Virus record (IMG/VR): IMGVR_UViG_3300044632_001625
Coordinates: 1 to 38,078 of that record
DNA: 38,078 bases
Strand: one strand, 5' to 3'
Source of the DNA: a virus
Translations under genes and position numbers: made by a program
Notes under the pieces: model-generated
What the model saw: only the letters and a program-made list of their open reading frames with translations
The model's database searches: none
What the model was told of the DNA's origin: nothing
Shown: positions 32,186-38,078 of the stretch, piece after piece
Position numbering within the stretch: the stretch's first letter is position 1
Layout of the letters: each line of letters opens with the position of its first letter

Positions 32186-32237
32186 GGACGAAACGGGCGC
32201 GCAGCCCGTCGCCGGTAATGCCCGGCCTGATGAGTCC
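32186..32237 (+). ncRNA. Type II hammerhead ribozyme
   Basis: Every core element of a hammerhead is present in type II (stem-II-open) order. GGAC (32186-32189), stem II 3' strand; GAAA (32190-32193), core; stem III CGGGC (32194-32198), loop GCGCA, GCCCG (32204-32208); U then C (32209-32210), completing the GUC cleavage triplet; stem I GCCGG (32211-32215), loop TAATGC, CCGGC (32222-32226); CUGAUGA core (32227-32233); GUCC (32234-32237), stem II 5' strand pairing with GGAC. All stems pair perfectly, and the A-U pair next to stem III is also formed. Cleavage is expected after C32210, separating the mRNA of the 232-aa gene from that of the 94-aa gene (ATG 32262). Type II hammerheads are known mainly from bacterial, phage and metagenomic DNA. 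Confidence 0.9.
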
Positions 32238-32261
32238 ACCACAAACCAACAACCCGACAAA

Positions 32262-32546
32262 ATGAACGAAATCCCGATCGCATCCATCACCATCGCCCCC
32301 GGCTCCACCATTCACAAGACGATCCTCAACACCGGCCAGCCCGGATTCGGCATCGCCACCGTCGTAACACTGGCGGACGGGCGAGAAGTCGCTTCCTTTG
32401 AGTCATCGAGGCGGAAGCGCGATCTTCTGGCATGGGTCACGTCACAGGGCGAGAAGGCGAAATCCGGAAACATGAAAGCCCTGCTCGACGGCGAAAAATA
32501 CTACGGCACATCCACCGCCTATCGCATCGGCCCCGTCGCAGCCTGA
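32262..32546 (+). CDS. ORFan-block hypothetical protein downstream of the ribozyme (94 aa)
   Basis: The leader motif ends one base before the ATG. After ribozyme cleavage the mRNA would start at 32211, a 51-base leader with stem I at its 5' end. Beta-rich N-terminus (PIASITIAPGSTIHKTIL), then a helical, charged part containing TSQGEKAKSGNMKALL (with the dispersed repeat). Function unknown. Confidence 0.7.
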   Translation: MNEIPIASITIAPGSTIHKTILNTGQPGFGIATVVTLADGREVASFESSRRKRDLLAWVTSQGEKAKSGNMKALLDGEKYYGTSTAYRIGPVAA

Positions 32547-32559
32547 ACCACTCCGAGCC

Positions 32560-32772
32560 ATGAAATCACTCGTAAAGCTGCAAGCCCTGCAAATGATGGC
32601 GAACTCCGCAAACAGCGGGATCACAGTCCACTCGTACCCGCAGCAGGACAAGCGCCGCACCGTGCCGATGTTCTTCGCCAACATCGGAACCGTCACGATC
32701 TCGCCCGTGCTCGACTATACCGCCCTGAATTGCTTCCTGATGGGATACTCCAAGGCGATCCGCTCCAAATAA
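32560..32772 (+). CDS. ORFan-block hypothetical protein (70 aa)
   Basis: Starts 13 bases after the previous stop. Contains LQALQMMANSANSG and a VPMFFANIGTVTIS segment; a mixed fold with a C-terminal helix. No family or SD found. Confidence 0.6.
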   Translation: MKSLVKLQALQMMANSANSGITVHSYPQQDKRRTVPMFFANIGTVTISPVLDYTALNCFLMGYSKAIRSK

Positions 32773-32779
32773 CCAACCC

Positions 32780-33019
32780 ATGAAAAAACCCATAAAACAG
32801 CCCCCATCCATCACCACCACCGCCCTGCTCGCTATCGCGAACGCCGGCCACACAGCGAAACGCCTGCGCGCCGACCTGATGGCCGCCAACGTCGCGCTGA
32901 CGGTCGAAGGCAACGACACCGCAGCCGAACGCCTGGCGCACGGGCATCTACTGCCAATCCTGCAAACGCTCGCGACAATCCAGGACTCCATCGCAGCCCT
33001 CCACAACGCTTGTAAATGA
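32780..33019 (+). CDS. ORFan-block hypothetical protein (79 aa)
   Basis: CCAACCC directly precedes the ATG, a short form of the leader motif. Helical protein; TALLAIANAGHTAKRLRA shares the IANAG string with the 62-aa protein at 30042, a possible distant repeat. Its stop overlaps the next ATG (33016-33019). Confidence 0.65.
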   Translation: MKKPIKQPPSITTTALLAIANAGHTAKRLRADLMAANVALTVEGNDTAAERLAHGHLLPILQTLATIQDSIAALHNACK

Positions 33020-33201
33020 ACCCCGATTCCCTTATCGTTTCCGCCCTGGTGGACACCCTAGAGCGCCGGCACGCCAACGGCCAGCTCTACACGGCCCGCG
33101 AGGTGTTGGCGGTGCTCCGCGGGGCCGCAGACATCCACGACCCGTCAATCGCCGCCAAGATCGGCGCGTATCTGGACGAATCCCGCGCAGCGTCGCTCTA
33201 G
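33016..33201 (+). CDS. ORFan-block hypothetical protein (61 aa)
   Basis: ATGA overlap with the previous gene. Helical (LIVSALVDTLERRHANG, LYTAREVLAVLRGA). Last gene of the plus-strand block; the terminator at 33221-33258 follows 20 bases after its stop. Confidence 0.7.
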   Translation: MNPDSLIVSALVDTLERRHANGQLYTAREVLAVLRGAADIHDPSIAAKIGAYLDESRAASL

Positions 33202-33209
33202 CAGCCAAC

Positions 33210-33482
33210 TCAACACGACAAGCCCGCGCTCCACGTCACAGGGCAGCGCGGGCTTTTTCGTGCCGTCATCGGTCTTATCCTGCCCAGCCCGCGCGCGTAT
33301 TGCTCGACGTGCTCGGCGTGCTCCTCGGCATAACCGGGGCAGCGGCGGAGCAGCCACAGGTGGCAGGCGAGGCGGATGTCGTCGCAGGACTCGCCGTGGC
33401 GTTTGCTGGACAGGGCATCGCGCTCCTTCCAGCGGCTCTTGTAGTTGAGGTGGGTGTTTGCGGAATGGCTTATGTTTCTCAT
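33210..33482 (-). CDS. Last gene of the replication operon, hypothetical (90 aa)
   Basis: The ATG at 33482 lies 9 bases after the previous stop. Helical, basic and His/Cys-rich (RHGESCDDIRLACHLWLLRR, CPGYAEEHAEHVEQYARG). Its 3' end is the antisense of the plus-strand terminator, so its last 15 codons are constrained by the hairpin. No family recognised. Confidence 0.65.
   Translation of the reverse strand: MRNISHSANTHLNYKSRWKERDALSSKRHGESCDDIRLACHLWLLRRCPGYAEEHAEHVEQYARGLGRIRPMTARKSPRCPVTWSAGLSC
33221..33258 (+). terminator. Rho-independent terminator with repeat loop
   Basis: AGCCCGCGCT (33221-33230) pairs perfectly with AGCGCGGGCT (33245-33254), 10 bp, followed by T residues 33254-33258. 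The 14-base loop is CC plus the dispersed repeat ACGTCACAGGGC. Ends the ORFan block. It overlaps the 3' end of the minus gene. Confidence 0.85.
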
Positions 33483-33491
33483 GGGGTGGGG

Positions 33492-33710
33492 CTAGCGGTC
33501 TTGTGCTGCGTCGGCGATGAGCACGCAATCCGGGAGGTATTGCCACCATTCCACAACGATGGAGTCGAATGCCGCCGGATTGTCGTGCCAACAGCGCGTG
33601 CGCGTGCTATACCATACGAGCATTGGCCGGTTGCCCACCACACCGATGACGGTCAGCGGAAGTGTCGGGGGTTTGGTGCCGGGGTTCCAAGGATTTACTG
33701 TTTTGGTCAT
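33492..33710 (-). CDS. DUF551-like protein (72 aa)
   Basis: Short protein with a Pro/Lys N-terminus (TKTVNPWNPGTKPPTLPL), a strand VIGVVGNRPMLVWYS, then a Trp/Asp segment and VEWWQYLPD near the end. The pattern of a Pro-rich start, a short strand pair and a final W-x-x-L-P is that of the small phage DUF551 family, whose function is unknown. It starts close to an extended -10 (33722-33727). Confidence 0.55.
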   Translation of the reverse strand: MTKTVNPWNPGTKPPTLPLTVIGVVGNRPMLVWYSTRTRCWHDNPAAFDSIVVEWWQYLPDCVLIADAAQDR

Positions 33711-33721
33711 AAATTGCAGAT

Positions 33722-33727
33722 TTTATA
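33722..33727 (-). promoter_or_regulatory. Extended -10 element before the DUF551-like gene
   Basis: Minus strand TGC-TATAAA (33730-33722), an extended -10 match. No clear -35. The ATG lies 11 bases downstream (33710), so this transcript too would be nearly leaderless. Same -10 to ATG spacing as at 26761. Confidence 0.4.
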
Positions 33728-33732
33728 GCACC

Positions 33733-34284
33733 TTATTCCGCCGTGTATATCTCCGTTTGTCGTTTCAGCGGTGATGGAAACTCCAGCTTGTTGTCGGTGA
33801 AACTGCGCTCCCGAAAAACAACGTGGTTCGTTGGCTGCACGGTGAGATGGTCGTTGTCGAGCCGCACAAAGCTGAACTCCTTGGCCTGCTCGGGGTATGC
33901 TGAAAACCCGTCACCCACTGGCGACACGGTGAACAGATACTCCCCAAGATGTTGCTTGCGATTTGCCATGACTTTGCACTCCAGCCCTCGCAAAAAGGTG
34001 TATTCTACCGCCGACCAATCCCACCCGTAGCAGTCCCACGTTTGGGCATCGCGCTCCGTCCACTTGCCCTTCGGTTTATTGCTGAACGCAATGGCGTGAG
34101 AGGGGATGTTGCGGTAGATCGCTCCTGACTCCAGCATCACCGTGCAGCCCCAGACGCGGCCAGGATAGCAGACTAGCCCATACCAGACTGCGGGAATGTA
34201 GCCGCACGGAACTCTGTGAGTGTGTCGTGAGTCCACCCAAACGTAAAGGTGGCGTGGAATTTCTCCTGTTAGTGTATTTCTCAT
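33733..34284 (-). CDS. Hypothetical protein (183 aa)
   Basis: Unrecognised. Beta-rich and aromatic (IPAVWYGLVCYPGRVWGCT, CYGWDWSAVEYTFLRG), no membrane segment. The ATG at 34284 lies 33 bases after the stop of the zinc-ribbon gene. The C-terminus contains NHVVFRERSFTDNKLEF. Part of the minus-strand replication operon by position only. Confidence 0.7.
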   Translation of the reverse strand: MRNTLTGEIPRHLYVWVDSRHTHRVPCGYIPAVWYGLVCYPGRVWGCTVMLESGAIYRNIPSHAIAFSNKPKGKWTERDAQTWDCYGWDWSAVEYTFLRGLECKVMANRKQHLGEYLFTVSPVGDGFSAYPEQAKEFSFVRLDNDHLTVQPTNHVVFRERSFTDNKLEFPSPLKRQTEIYTAE

Positions 34285-34317
34285 CGGGTTTCGTCTCTTG
34301 GCACTTAATACACTGTT

Positions 34318-34539
34318 TTATCTGTCCTCCACTGAATCCATTGCCCGGTCTGTCGCTTCTCCGGGGTCAAGTTCAGCGCCGCAATGCAAGCACATGAAAT
34401 TTTCCACCTCCTCGTGTTCGCAGGCCTGCTGCTCGCGGTAGATGCGCGCAGCCTCAGCGCCCATGCACGTGGGGCAGTCAGGCGCGCCGCAGTCGCGCAG
34501 ACGGCAGCCGCGTAGGGAAGGCGTTAGGTGGGTGGGCAT
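34318..34539 (-). CDS. Cys-rich zinc-ribbon protein (73 aa)
   Basis: RLRDCGAPDCPTCMG gives three Cys; ACEHEE and MCLHCGAEL give a Cys/His plus CxxC pair. One or two zinc ions are likely. Starts 4 bases after the stop of the 40-aa gene. Small phage protein of unknown function. Confidence 0.7.
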   Translation of the reverse strand: MPTHLTPSLRGCRLRDCGAPDCPTCMGAEAARIYREQQACEHEEVENFMCLHCGAELDPGEATDRAMDSVEDR

Positions 34540-34543
34540 GGGG

Positions 34544-34666
34544 TTAGGGGTAGGGTTGCCAGAACGTCATCGCCTCAACCGCGCGCAAAAGCTCGGCAAA
34601 CCCGGCGATGATTTCGTCGTGCGTGAGTCGGCGCGGGAGGTGCGGGAACATGTCGAGTTGAGTCAT
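34544..34666 (-). CDS. Micro-protein between two phage genes (40 aa)
   Basis: An ATG at 34666 overlaps the stop of the coiled-coil gene (ATGA), and the frame runs 40 codons (TQLDMFPHLPRRLTHDE, then a helix FAELLRAVEAM and the ending WQPYP) to a TAA at 34544. Start/stop overlap and normal composition support that it is a gene although very short. Function unknown. Confidence 0.6.
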   Translation of the reverse strand: MTQLDMFPHLPRRLTHDEIIAGFAELLRAVEAMTFWQPYP

Positions 34667-35277
34667 TTCGCGAGTTGGGCGAGGGCTGCGCGTGCTACCA
34701 TCCAGTGCGGCTCGGTCTCGGCCTCGTCGGCGATGAATCCATCCATTTGCCGCACCTCCATTTCCGCAATGAGCATTCCTTCCAGCGCGTTCCGTAGCCG
34801 CGCAACGTCGGCCCGTGCCTCGTCCCGCTCGGTGGTCGCGAGGTGCAGCGCGAGCAGGCTGTCGTTGTTGCGCGCGATGTGCTCGTCCCGCTCGGCGAAG
34901 GCTTTTTCCAGCGCGTGCCGTAGCTCGGGGATTTCCTTTTCCATCGAGTGATTGCCGGTCGCGAGGCGTTCGTTTTCGGCGGTGATCAGCGCAACGTCGG
35001 CGCGGGCCTCGTCCCGCTCGGAAAACCAGCCATTCAGCTTTTCTTCCAACTCCGCGATACGCTTGACCTGCGCTGCGATTGTCTCGTCCGCAAATTCCGA
35101 CGAGTAAGGGCGCTTGCCTTTAAGCGCGAGCAAAAGTTGCCTGTTGAGTTCATCCCGCTCGGCGCGGGCTGCGTCGCGCTCGCGCTCCAAGCGCTCGCAG
35201 AAGGCCACGATTTGGCAATCGTCGGGCACGTTTTCCGTGAACATTGCGTCTGTTTCGGGTGTGGGTGTTTGGCTCAT
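34663..35277 (-). CDS. Coiled-coil phage protein (204 aa)
   Basis: Starts in an ATGA overlap with the DnaB stop. The TPTPETDAM start and ERLERERDAARAERDELN region match the common phage coiled-coil proteins with repeated RDEARADV heptads (near 88, 150). Long helical coil with little else; the C-terminal part (MEVRQMDGFIADEAE) is acidic. Function unknown. Confidence 0.75.
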   Translation of the reverse strand: MSQTPTPETDAMFTENVPDDCQIVAFCERLERERDAARAERDELNRQLLLALKGKRPYSSEFADETIAAQVKRIAELEEKLNGWFSERDEARADVALITAENERLATGNHSMEKEIPELRHALEKAFAERDEHIARNNDSLLALHLATTERDEARADVARLRNALEGMLIAEMEVRQMDGFIADEAETEPHWMVARAALAQLAK

Positions 35278-36560
35278 TTGTGTTTTCGTTTTTGGTTGCT
35301 GAAAGATTTTCCGCTGGCCTGCTCCGGCTCATGCGCCAACGGATGCCACTCGAAAGTTTCGCCATTGAATGACACTGGCACCGCTACTCCGGTTTTGCCC
35401 TGCCGCTGTCGCAGCCGTAGCAGCCGCGCGCCGGGTTCATCCTCGCACATTTCGATGGTCACTTGCACGGTGGCATCCATGCCGATTGCACGGCATTCGC
35501 GAAGCTCCCCGTCATCGTTTAGTTGCGCGAGGGCGATGACGGCCAGATTCTCGTCCTTTGCCATGCGGCGAAGTGCCTTTGAGACGATGGCAATCTCCTG
35601 CTCGCGCCGGTCTGCGCTGCCTGCGCCCTCGGTCAACTGGAGGTAGTCCACCACCACCACGGCGAGGTCGGGCTGGACGGCCTTCACCTGCCGCACGTAG
35701 GAGCGGATGCCAGCGAGGTCATACACGTCATCGCGGAAGAATATCGGCGCGAGCGCGAGGTTGTTTGCGGCGGCTTGCAGCTTTGGAAAATCCATTTCCT
35801 GCATCGTGCCGTCGCGCATCCGGCTCGCGCTCACCTTGCCCTCGGTGGCAAGCATGGCCTCCACCGTGTCGTCGCTGCTCATTTCCAGCCCAAAAACGAG
35901 CACCGGCTTCGCTTGGTCGAGCGCGATGGCGCGGACGATGTAGCGCACAAGCGCTGATTTGCCGCCCTTTGTCGGGCCTGCGATCACCCAGTATCCGCCC
36001 TTGCGGATGCCGCCTGTTTCCTCGTCCAGTCGCACGATGCCCGTGGACAAGCCGGCCATTTTCGAGCCATCCGTGCGGCTGTTGAGGGTTCCAAGCACGC
36101 TCATCACGATTTCCCGCGTGCTTTGGATGCGCGCCTTGTCCCGGCCTGCCGCGATGCTGGCAATCTCGGCTTCGATGGCGGCGAGCACGGTGCCAGTCGG
36201 CTCCGTCTTGAGCTGCGCATAGGCTGCTTTGAGCGCGATGGCGAGGCGGCGTTTGGCGTGGCCTTCCTTCACGATTTCCGCGTAATGCGGGAGGGTGACG
36301 GGTTGCGCGGCTCCTTCGATGGCCGTTTGCAGCGTCGCAGCGCCCCCTACAGCGTCGAGACGGTCACCGAGGGCAGTGGCGATGCCCACGAAGCCTCCCG
36401 GAGCCTTGGCGAGCCATGCCGTCGCGATGGCGGTGAAGATGGTCGAGGGGATTTCGTGACTGAACGTGTCGGCCCTGATTCCCGCTTCCGTCAAGAACGG
36501 GAGCGATTCGTCCGGCCATTGCAGCGCGCAGCCGAGGATTGCGGTTTCTTCAAGTGTCAT
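35274..36560 (-). CDS. dnaB: Replicative DNA helicase, DnaB family (428 aa)
   Basis: Unwinds DNA at the phage fork as a hexameric ATPase. The N-terminal domain (5-100, ETAILGCALQWPD, then FSHEIPSTIFTAIATAW) has the DnaB helical pattern. The RecA-like domain carries Walker A GPTKGGKS at 195-202, EMSSDD near 226-231, Walker B VVVVDYLQL at 301-309 and ALAQLND near 344-350. The ATG at 36560 is used: it overlaps the methyltransferase stop (ATGA) and begins MTLEETAIL; a longer frame reads antisense-like sequence. It is slightly shorter than bacterial DnaB. The loader gene lies two genes upstream, so loader, methyltransferase and helicase are one coupled unit. Confidence 0.92.
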   Translation of the reverse strand: MTLEETAILGCALQWPDESLPFLTEAGIRADTFSHEIPSTIFTAIATAWLAKAPGGFVGIATALGDRLDAVGGAATLQTAIEGAAQPVTLPHYAEIVKEGHAKRRLAIALKAAYAQLKTEPTGTVLAAIEAEIASIAAGRDKARIQSTREIVMSVLGTLNSRTDGSKMAGLSTGIVRLDEETGGIRKGGYWVIAGPTKGGKSALVRYIVRAIALDQAKPVLVFGLEMSSDDTVEAMLATEGKVSASRMRDGTMQEMDFPKLQAAANNLALAPIFFRDDVYDLAGIRSYVRQVKAVQPDLAVVVVDYLQLTEGAGSADRREQEIAIVSKALRRMAKDENLAVIALAQLNDDGELRECRAIGMDATVQVTIEMCEDEPGARLLRLRQRQGKTGVAVPVSFNGETFEWHPLAHEPEQASGKSFSNQKRKHK

Positions 36561-37333
36561 TTTACATCCTCCAATTTCAGCACGTCTTGCGCGAGTCGCT
36601 TGTGGCAGATTTCCACGTAAGCCGGATTGATTTCGATTCCGAGCCAGTGTCGTTCCAGTTCCTTCGCAGCCTTGCACGTTGTCCCACTGCCACTGAACGG
36701 GTCGCACACGATGTCACCGGGATTCGACCAGCTTGCGATGTGGTCTTTTGCGAGCGCGATTGGATAGACCGCAGGATGCCCGGTCTTTTCCAGCCCCGTA
36801 GCATACCACCAGATGTTCGGGAGCACCTTTTCCTCGTTGTAGAGTCCGGGCTTGCTCATTTCCTTCACGTCCCCGTTTGCGCGGTAGTATCTCCGGCTGG
36901 AGTTTGTCTTGCCGCCGTGGAGCGACCGGGTTTTCAGTTTGTTGACCGTCTTTGGCGCACCCTTCGACAACACGAACATGTATTCCCATGCGTGCTCGTA
37001 GCGGTTGCTGTTCAGCGGCGGCTTGTCGCTGGCATAGATCATTGTGTCGTGCAGTCGCAGTCCGCACACTTCCATGAAGTGCAGCGCCTGGCGCATGGAC
37101 GTTCCCGATTCGCTTCCGTCTTCCGTCTTGTCCGCCACCACCCACACGATTACGCCGCCCGGTTTCAGCACGCGAGCCAGTTCACGCGCCACGCCTGCGA
37201 AGTCCCACGAGTGCCCTCCATACGTCCGAAGGTCATCGTAAGGCGGCGAGGTCACCACGAGATCAATGCACTCATCGGGAAGCGTCGAGAGGACTTCCAC
37301 GTTGTCGCCGCAAATAATTTGGTCGAGTGTCAC
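36557..37333 (-). CDS. DNA methyltransferase, beta-type, SPPY (258 aa)
   Basis: Transfers a methyl group from SAM to an amino group on DNA. Motif IV TSPPYDDLRTY near 28-38 (SPPY, common in N4-cytosine and some N6-adenine enzymes) comes first and the SAM-binding DPFSGSGTT (211-219) last, with a target-recognition segment between, the beta-class order. KTGHPAVYPIALAKDHI (about 183-199) is the usual sequence before the SAM motif. GTG start at 37333 overlaps the loader stop; stop overlaps DnaB start. No restriction partner is present; it may protect phage DNA or mark the origin. Target unknown. Confidence 0.9.
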   Translation of the reverse strand: MTLDQIICGDNVEVLSTLPDECIDLVVTSPPYDDLRTYGGHSWDFAGVARELARVLKPGGVIVWVVADKTEDGSESGTSMRQALHFMEVCGLRLHDTMIYASDKPPLNSNRYEHAWEYMFVLSKGAPKTVNKLKTRSLHGGKTNSSRRYYRANGDVKEMSKPGLYNEEKVLPNIWWYATGLEKTGHPAVYPIALAKDHIASWSNPGDIVCDPFSGSGTTCKAAKELERHWLGIEINPAYVEICHKRLAQDVLKLEDVK

Positions 37334-38028
37334 GGCGTCACGATTTCGGAAAATTCAGAGAGGCGGCGAACGAGCGCCGGGCCGCGATCCGCTCCCATGC
37401 GTTTGATGAGCCATGCGGATGAGCCGTTGGAAGTCCAGAGAATCGGCCTGTTGTGTGAAGTGCGGATTTCGACAAGCTCCTCCAGTTCCGCGTCCACCCG
37501 CTCAGTCGTCGGCGGCTTGCCGAGGTCGTCGAGTAGCAGCACCTCGCATTGCTGGAATGTGGTCAGTTTTTTGCGGGCGGTCTGGCGTTCTTCATCGGTG
37601 CCGGAAAATGCCGAAATCACCACGCAGGCAAATGCGTTGTGCGTCACGGCTGCGCACGATTGGTTGTCATCGAATGCCCGTTTCAGCGCGATGAAGGCGG
37701 CGCGTGTTTTCCCGGCCCCTGTGCTGCCGATGAATCCAAGTCCTTCCGCGTGCTCTATGCTCCATTCCATCGCGGCCTTTAGGCATTTCGGGTTGATCCG
37801 CGCGGGATCGGTTTCCTGATAAATCGGCGGACAGATTCGATCCCATTGCGCCTTGCGATATTGCGCGTTCCGATCCTCCTGCTGCTTCTTCTCTGCGGCT
37901 TCGCTTTCGGCGAGTTTGATCGCCGTGCAGGAAGGGCAATGGCGGGCGGGCGGAAACCACGGCGACGGCTTGGTTTCAAATTCGCACGAACAAGTCGCGC
38001 ACGTTGTTTGTGTAGGTTCACCATCCAT
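37330..38028 (-). CDS. DnaC-like helicase loader ATPase (232 aa)
   Basis: Delivers the helicase to DNA. An N-terminal zinc site (C10/C13 and C31/C34, two CxxC) precedes an AAA+ core: Walker A GSTGAGKT (101-108), Walker B VLLLDDLG (163-170), sensor-like LWTSNG (197-202) and an arginine-finger RRLSEF (221-226). The pattern is that of DnaC/IstB-type phage loaders. ATG at 38028, no SD. Its stop overlaps the methyltransferase start, which places it first in the coupled unit loader-methyltransferase-helicase. The last 50 bases of the window (minus strand) probably hold the end of another gene, but two frames compete (stops near 38050 or inside this gene) and I cannot choose. Confidence 0.9.
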   Translation of the reverse strand: MDGEPTQTTCATCSCEFETKPSPWFPPARHCPSCTAIKLAESEAAEKKQQEDRNAQYRKAQWDRICPPIYQETDPARINPKCLKAAMEWSIEHAEGLGFIGSTGAGKTRAAFIALKRAFDDNQSCAAVTHNAFACVVISAFSGTDEERQTARKKLTTFQQCEVLLLDDLGKPPTTERVDAELEELVEIRTSHNRPILWTSNGSSAWLIKRMGADRGPALVRRLSEFSEIVTP

Positions 38029-38078
38029 GTTTTTCGGTAGTTGAGGTTGTTACTGCGGTTTCTGAAAACCATTTGTTG

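Larger units (their letters stand above)
26977..32260 (+). repeat. Leader motif ACAACCCGACAA before seven gene starts
   Basis: Five exact 12-base copies: 28691-28702, 28997-29008, 30027-30038, 30242-30253 and 32249-32260, placed 1 to 7 bases before the ATG at 28710 (7), 29012 (3), 30042 (3), 30257 (3) and 32262 (1). Two variants (TCATCCCGACAA 26977-26988, ACATCCCGACAA 27596-27607) run into the ATG at 26988 and 27607. None of these starts has an SD sequence. Genes joined to their neighbour by stop/start overlap lack the motif. It may be a translation-initiation element, a repressor site or a conserved cassette boundary. Confidence 0.85.
29068..33244 (+). repeat. Dispersed 12-mer ACGTCACAGGGC
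   Basis: Exact copies at 29068-29079, 30305-30316, 32439-32450 and 33233-33244; GCGTCACAGGGC at 30764-30775. All are on the plus strand within 4.2 kb. Four lie in coding sequence, in two different reading frames (RHRA in one, TSQG or ASQG in three). The last is the loop of the terminator at 33221-33258. A related CACGTCGCAGGG lies in the hairpin at 28631-28658. Repetition independent of frame suggests selection on DNA or RNA, not on protein. Confidence 0.8.

Noticed and set aside
1-38078. tRNA or rRNA genes
   Set aside because: No cloverleaf-like or rRNA-like segment was seen by eye; a tRNAscan-SE run would be needed to exclude tRNAs.

Overview
The window is part of the genome of a tailed double-stranded DNA phage or related prophage/phage-plasmid. 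Evidence is the replicative helicase plus DnaC-type loader, orphan DNA methyltransferases, an HNH nuclease, a 3906-residue polyvalent-type virion protein, densely packed genes with start/stop overlaps, and many small ORFans. No terminase, portal, capsid, polymerase or integrase gene is present, and the left end cuts a gene, so the genome is incomplete here. DNA is GC-rich throughout. Almost no gene has a Shine-Dalgarno sequence (one clear exception, at 30904). The host cannot be named; a high-GC Gram-negative bacterium with weak SD dependence (for example a verrucomicrobial lineage) is a guess.

Layout: (1) 1-2362, plus strand: two glycosyltransferase-like genes and small genes with repeated junction sequences. 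(2) 2274-18404, minus strand: a probable virion operon read leftward: 332-aa protein, 433-aa peptidoglycan-binding-like protein with a (PAAA)n linker, 494-aa coiled-coil protein, giant polyvalent protein with a MutS-I-like domain and a metallopeptidase motif, and a Cys-rich protein. (3) 18405-19002: non-coding leader with a three-fold hairpin plus pentamer array. (4) 19003-22731: minus-strand winged-helix protein, then two plus-strand structural-looking proteins. (5) 22766-25131: small genes, HNH nuclease, adenine methyltransferase, second winged-helix initiator-like protein. (6) 25132-25921: about 790 bp non-coding DNA with a period-5 GG array, a very strong G-quadruplex motif, GTTCCAC repeats enclosing a parS-like palindrome, and a bidirectional terminator; the best origin/partition candidate. 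(7) 25922-26751: three small minus genes behind a near-perfect sigma70 promoter. (8) 26988-33201: fifteen plus-strand ORFans, many preceded by an ACAACCCGACAA leader, with a type II hammerhead ribozyme between two of them. (9) 33210-38028: minus-strand replication operon (loader, methyltransferase, DnaB helicase, accessory ORFs).

The most notable items are the hammerhead ribozyme at 32186-32237, directly after a stop codon, which should cut the mRNA between two phage genes; the repeated SD-less leader motif; the dispersed ACGTCACAGGGC repeat, one copy of which is the loop of a terminator; the hairpin-pentamer array; and the MutS domain I-like segment in the giant protein. In outline, the right-hand module replicates the DNA, the central non-coding block may be its origin, the left module builds the particle and carries co-injected activities, and the ORFan block is a plausible host-takeover region.
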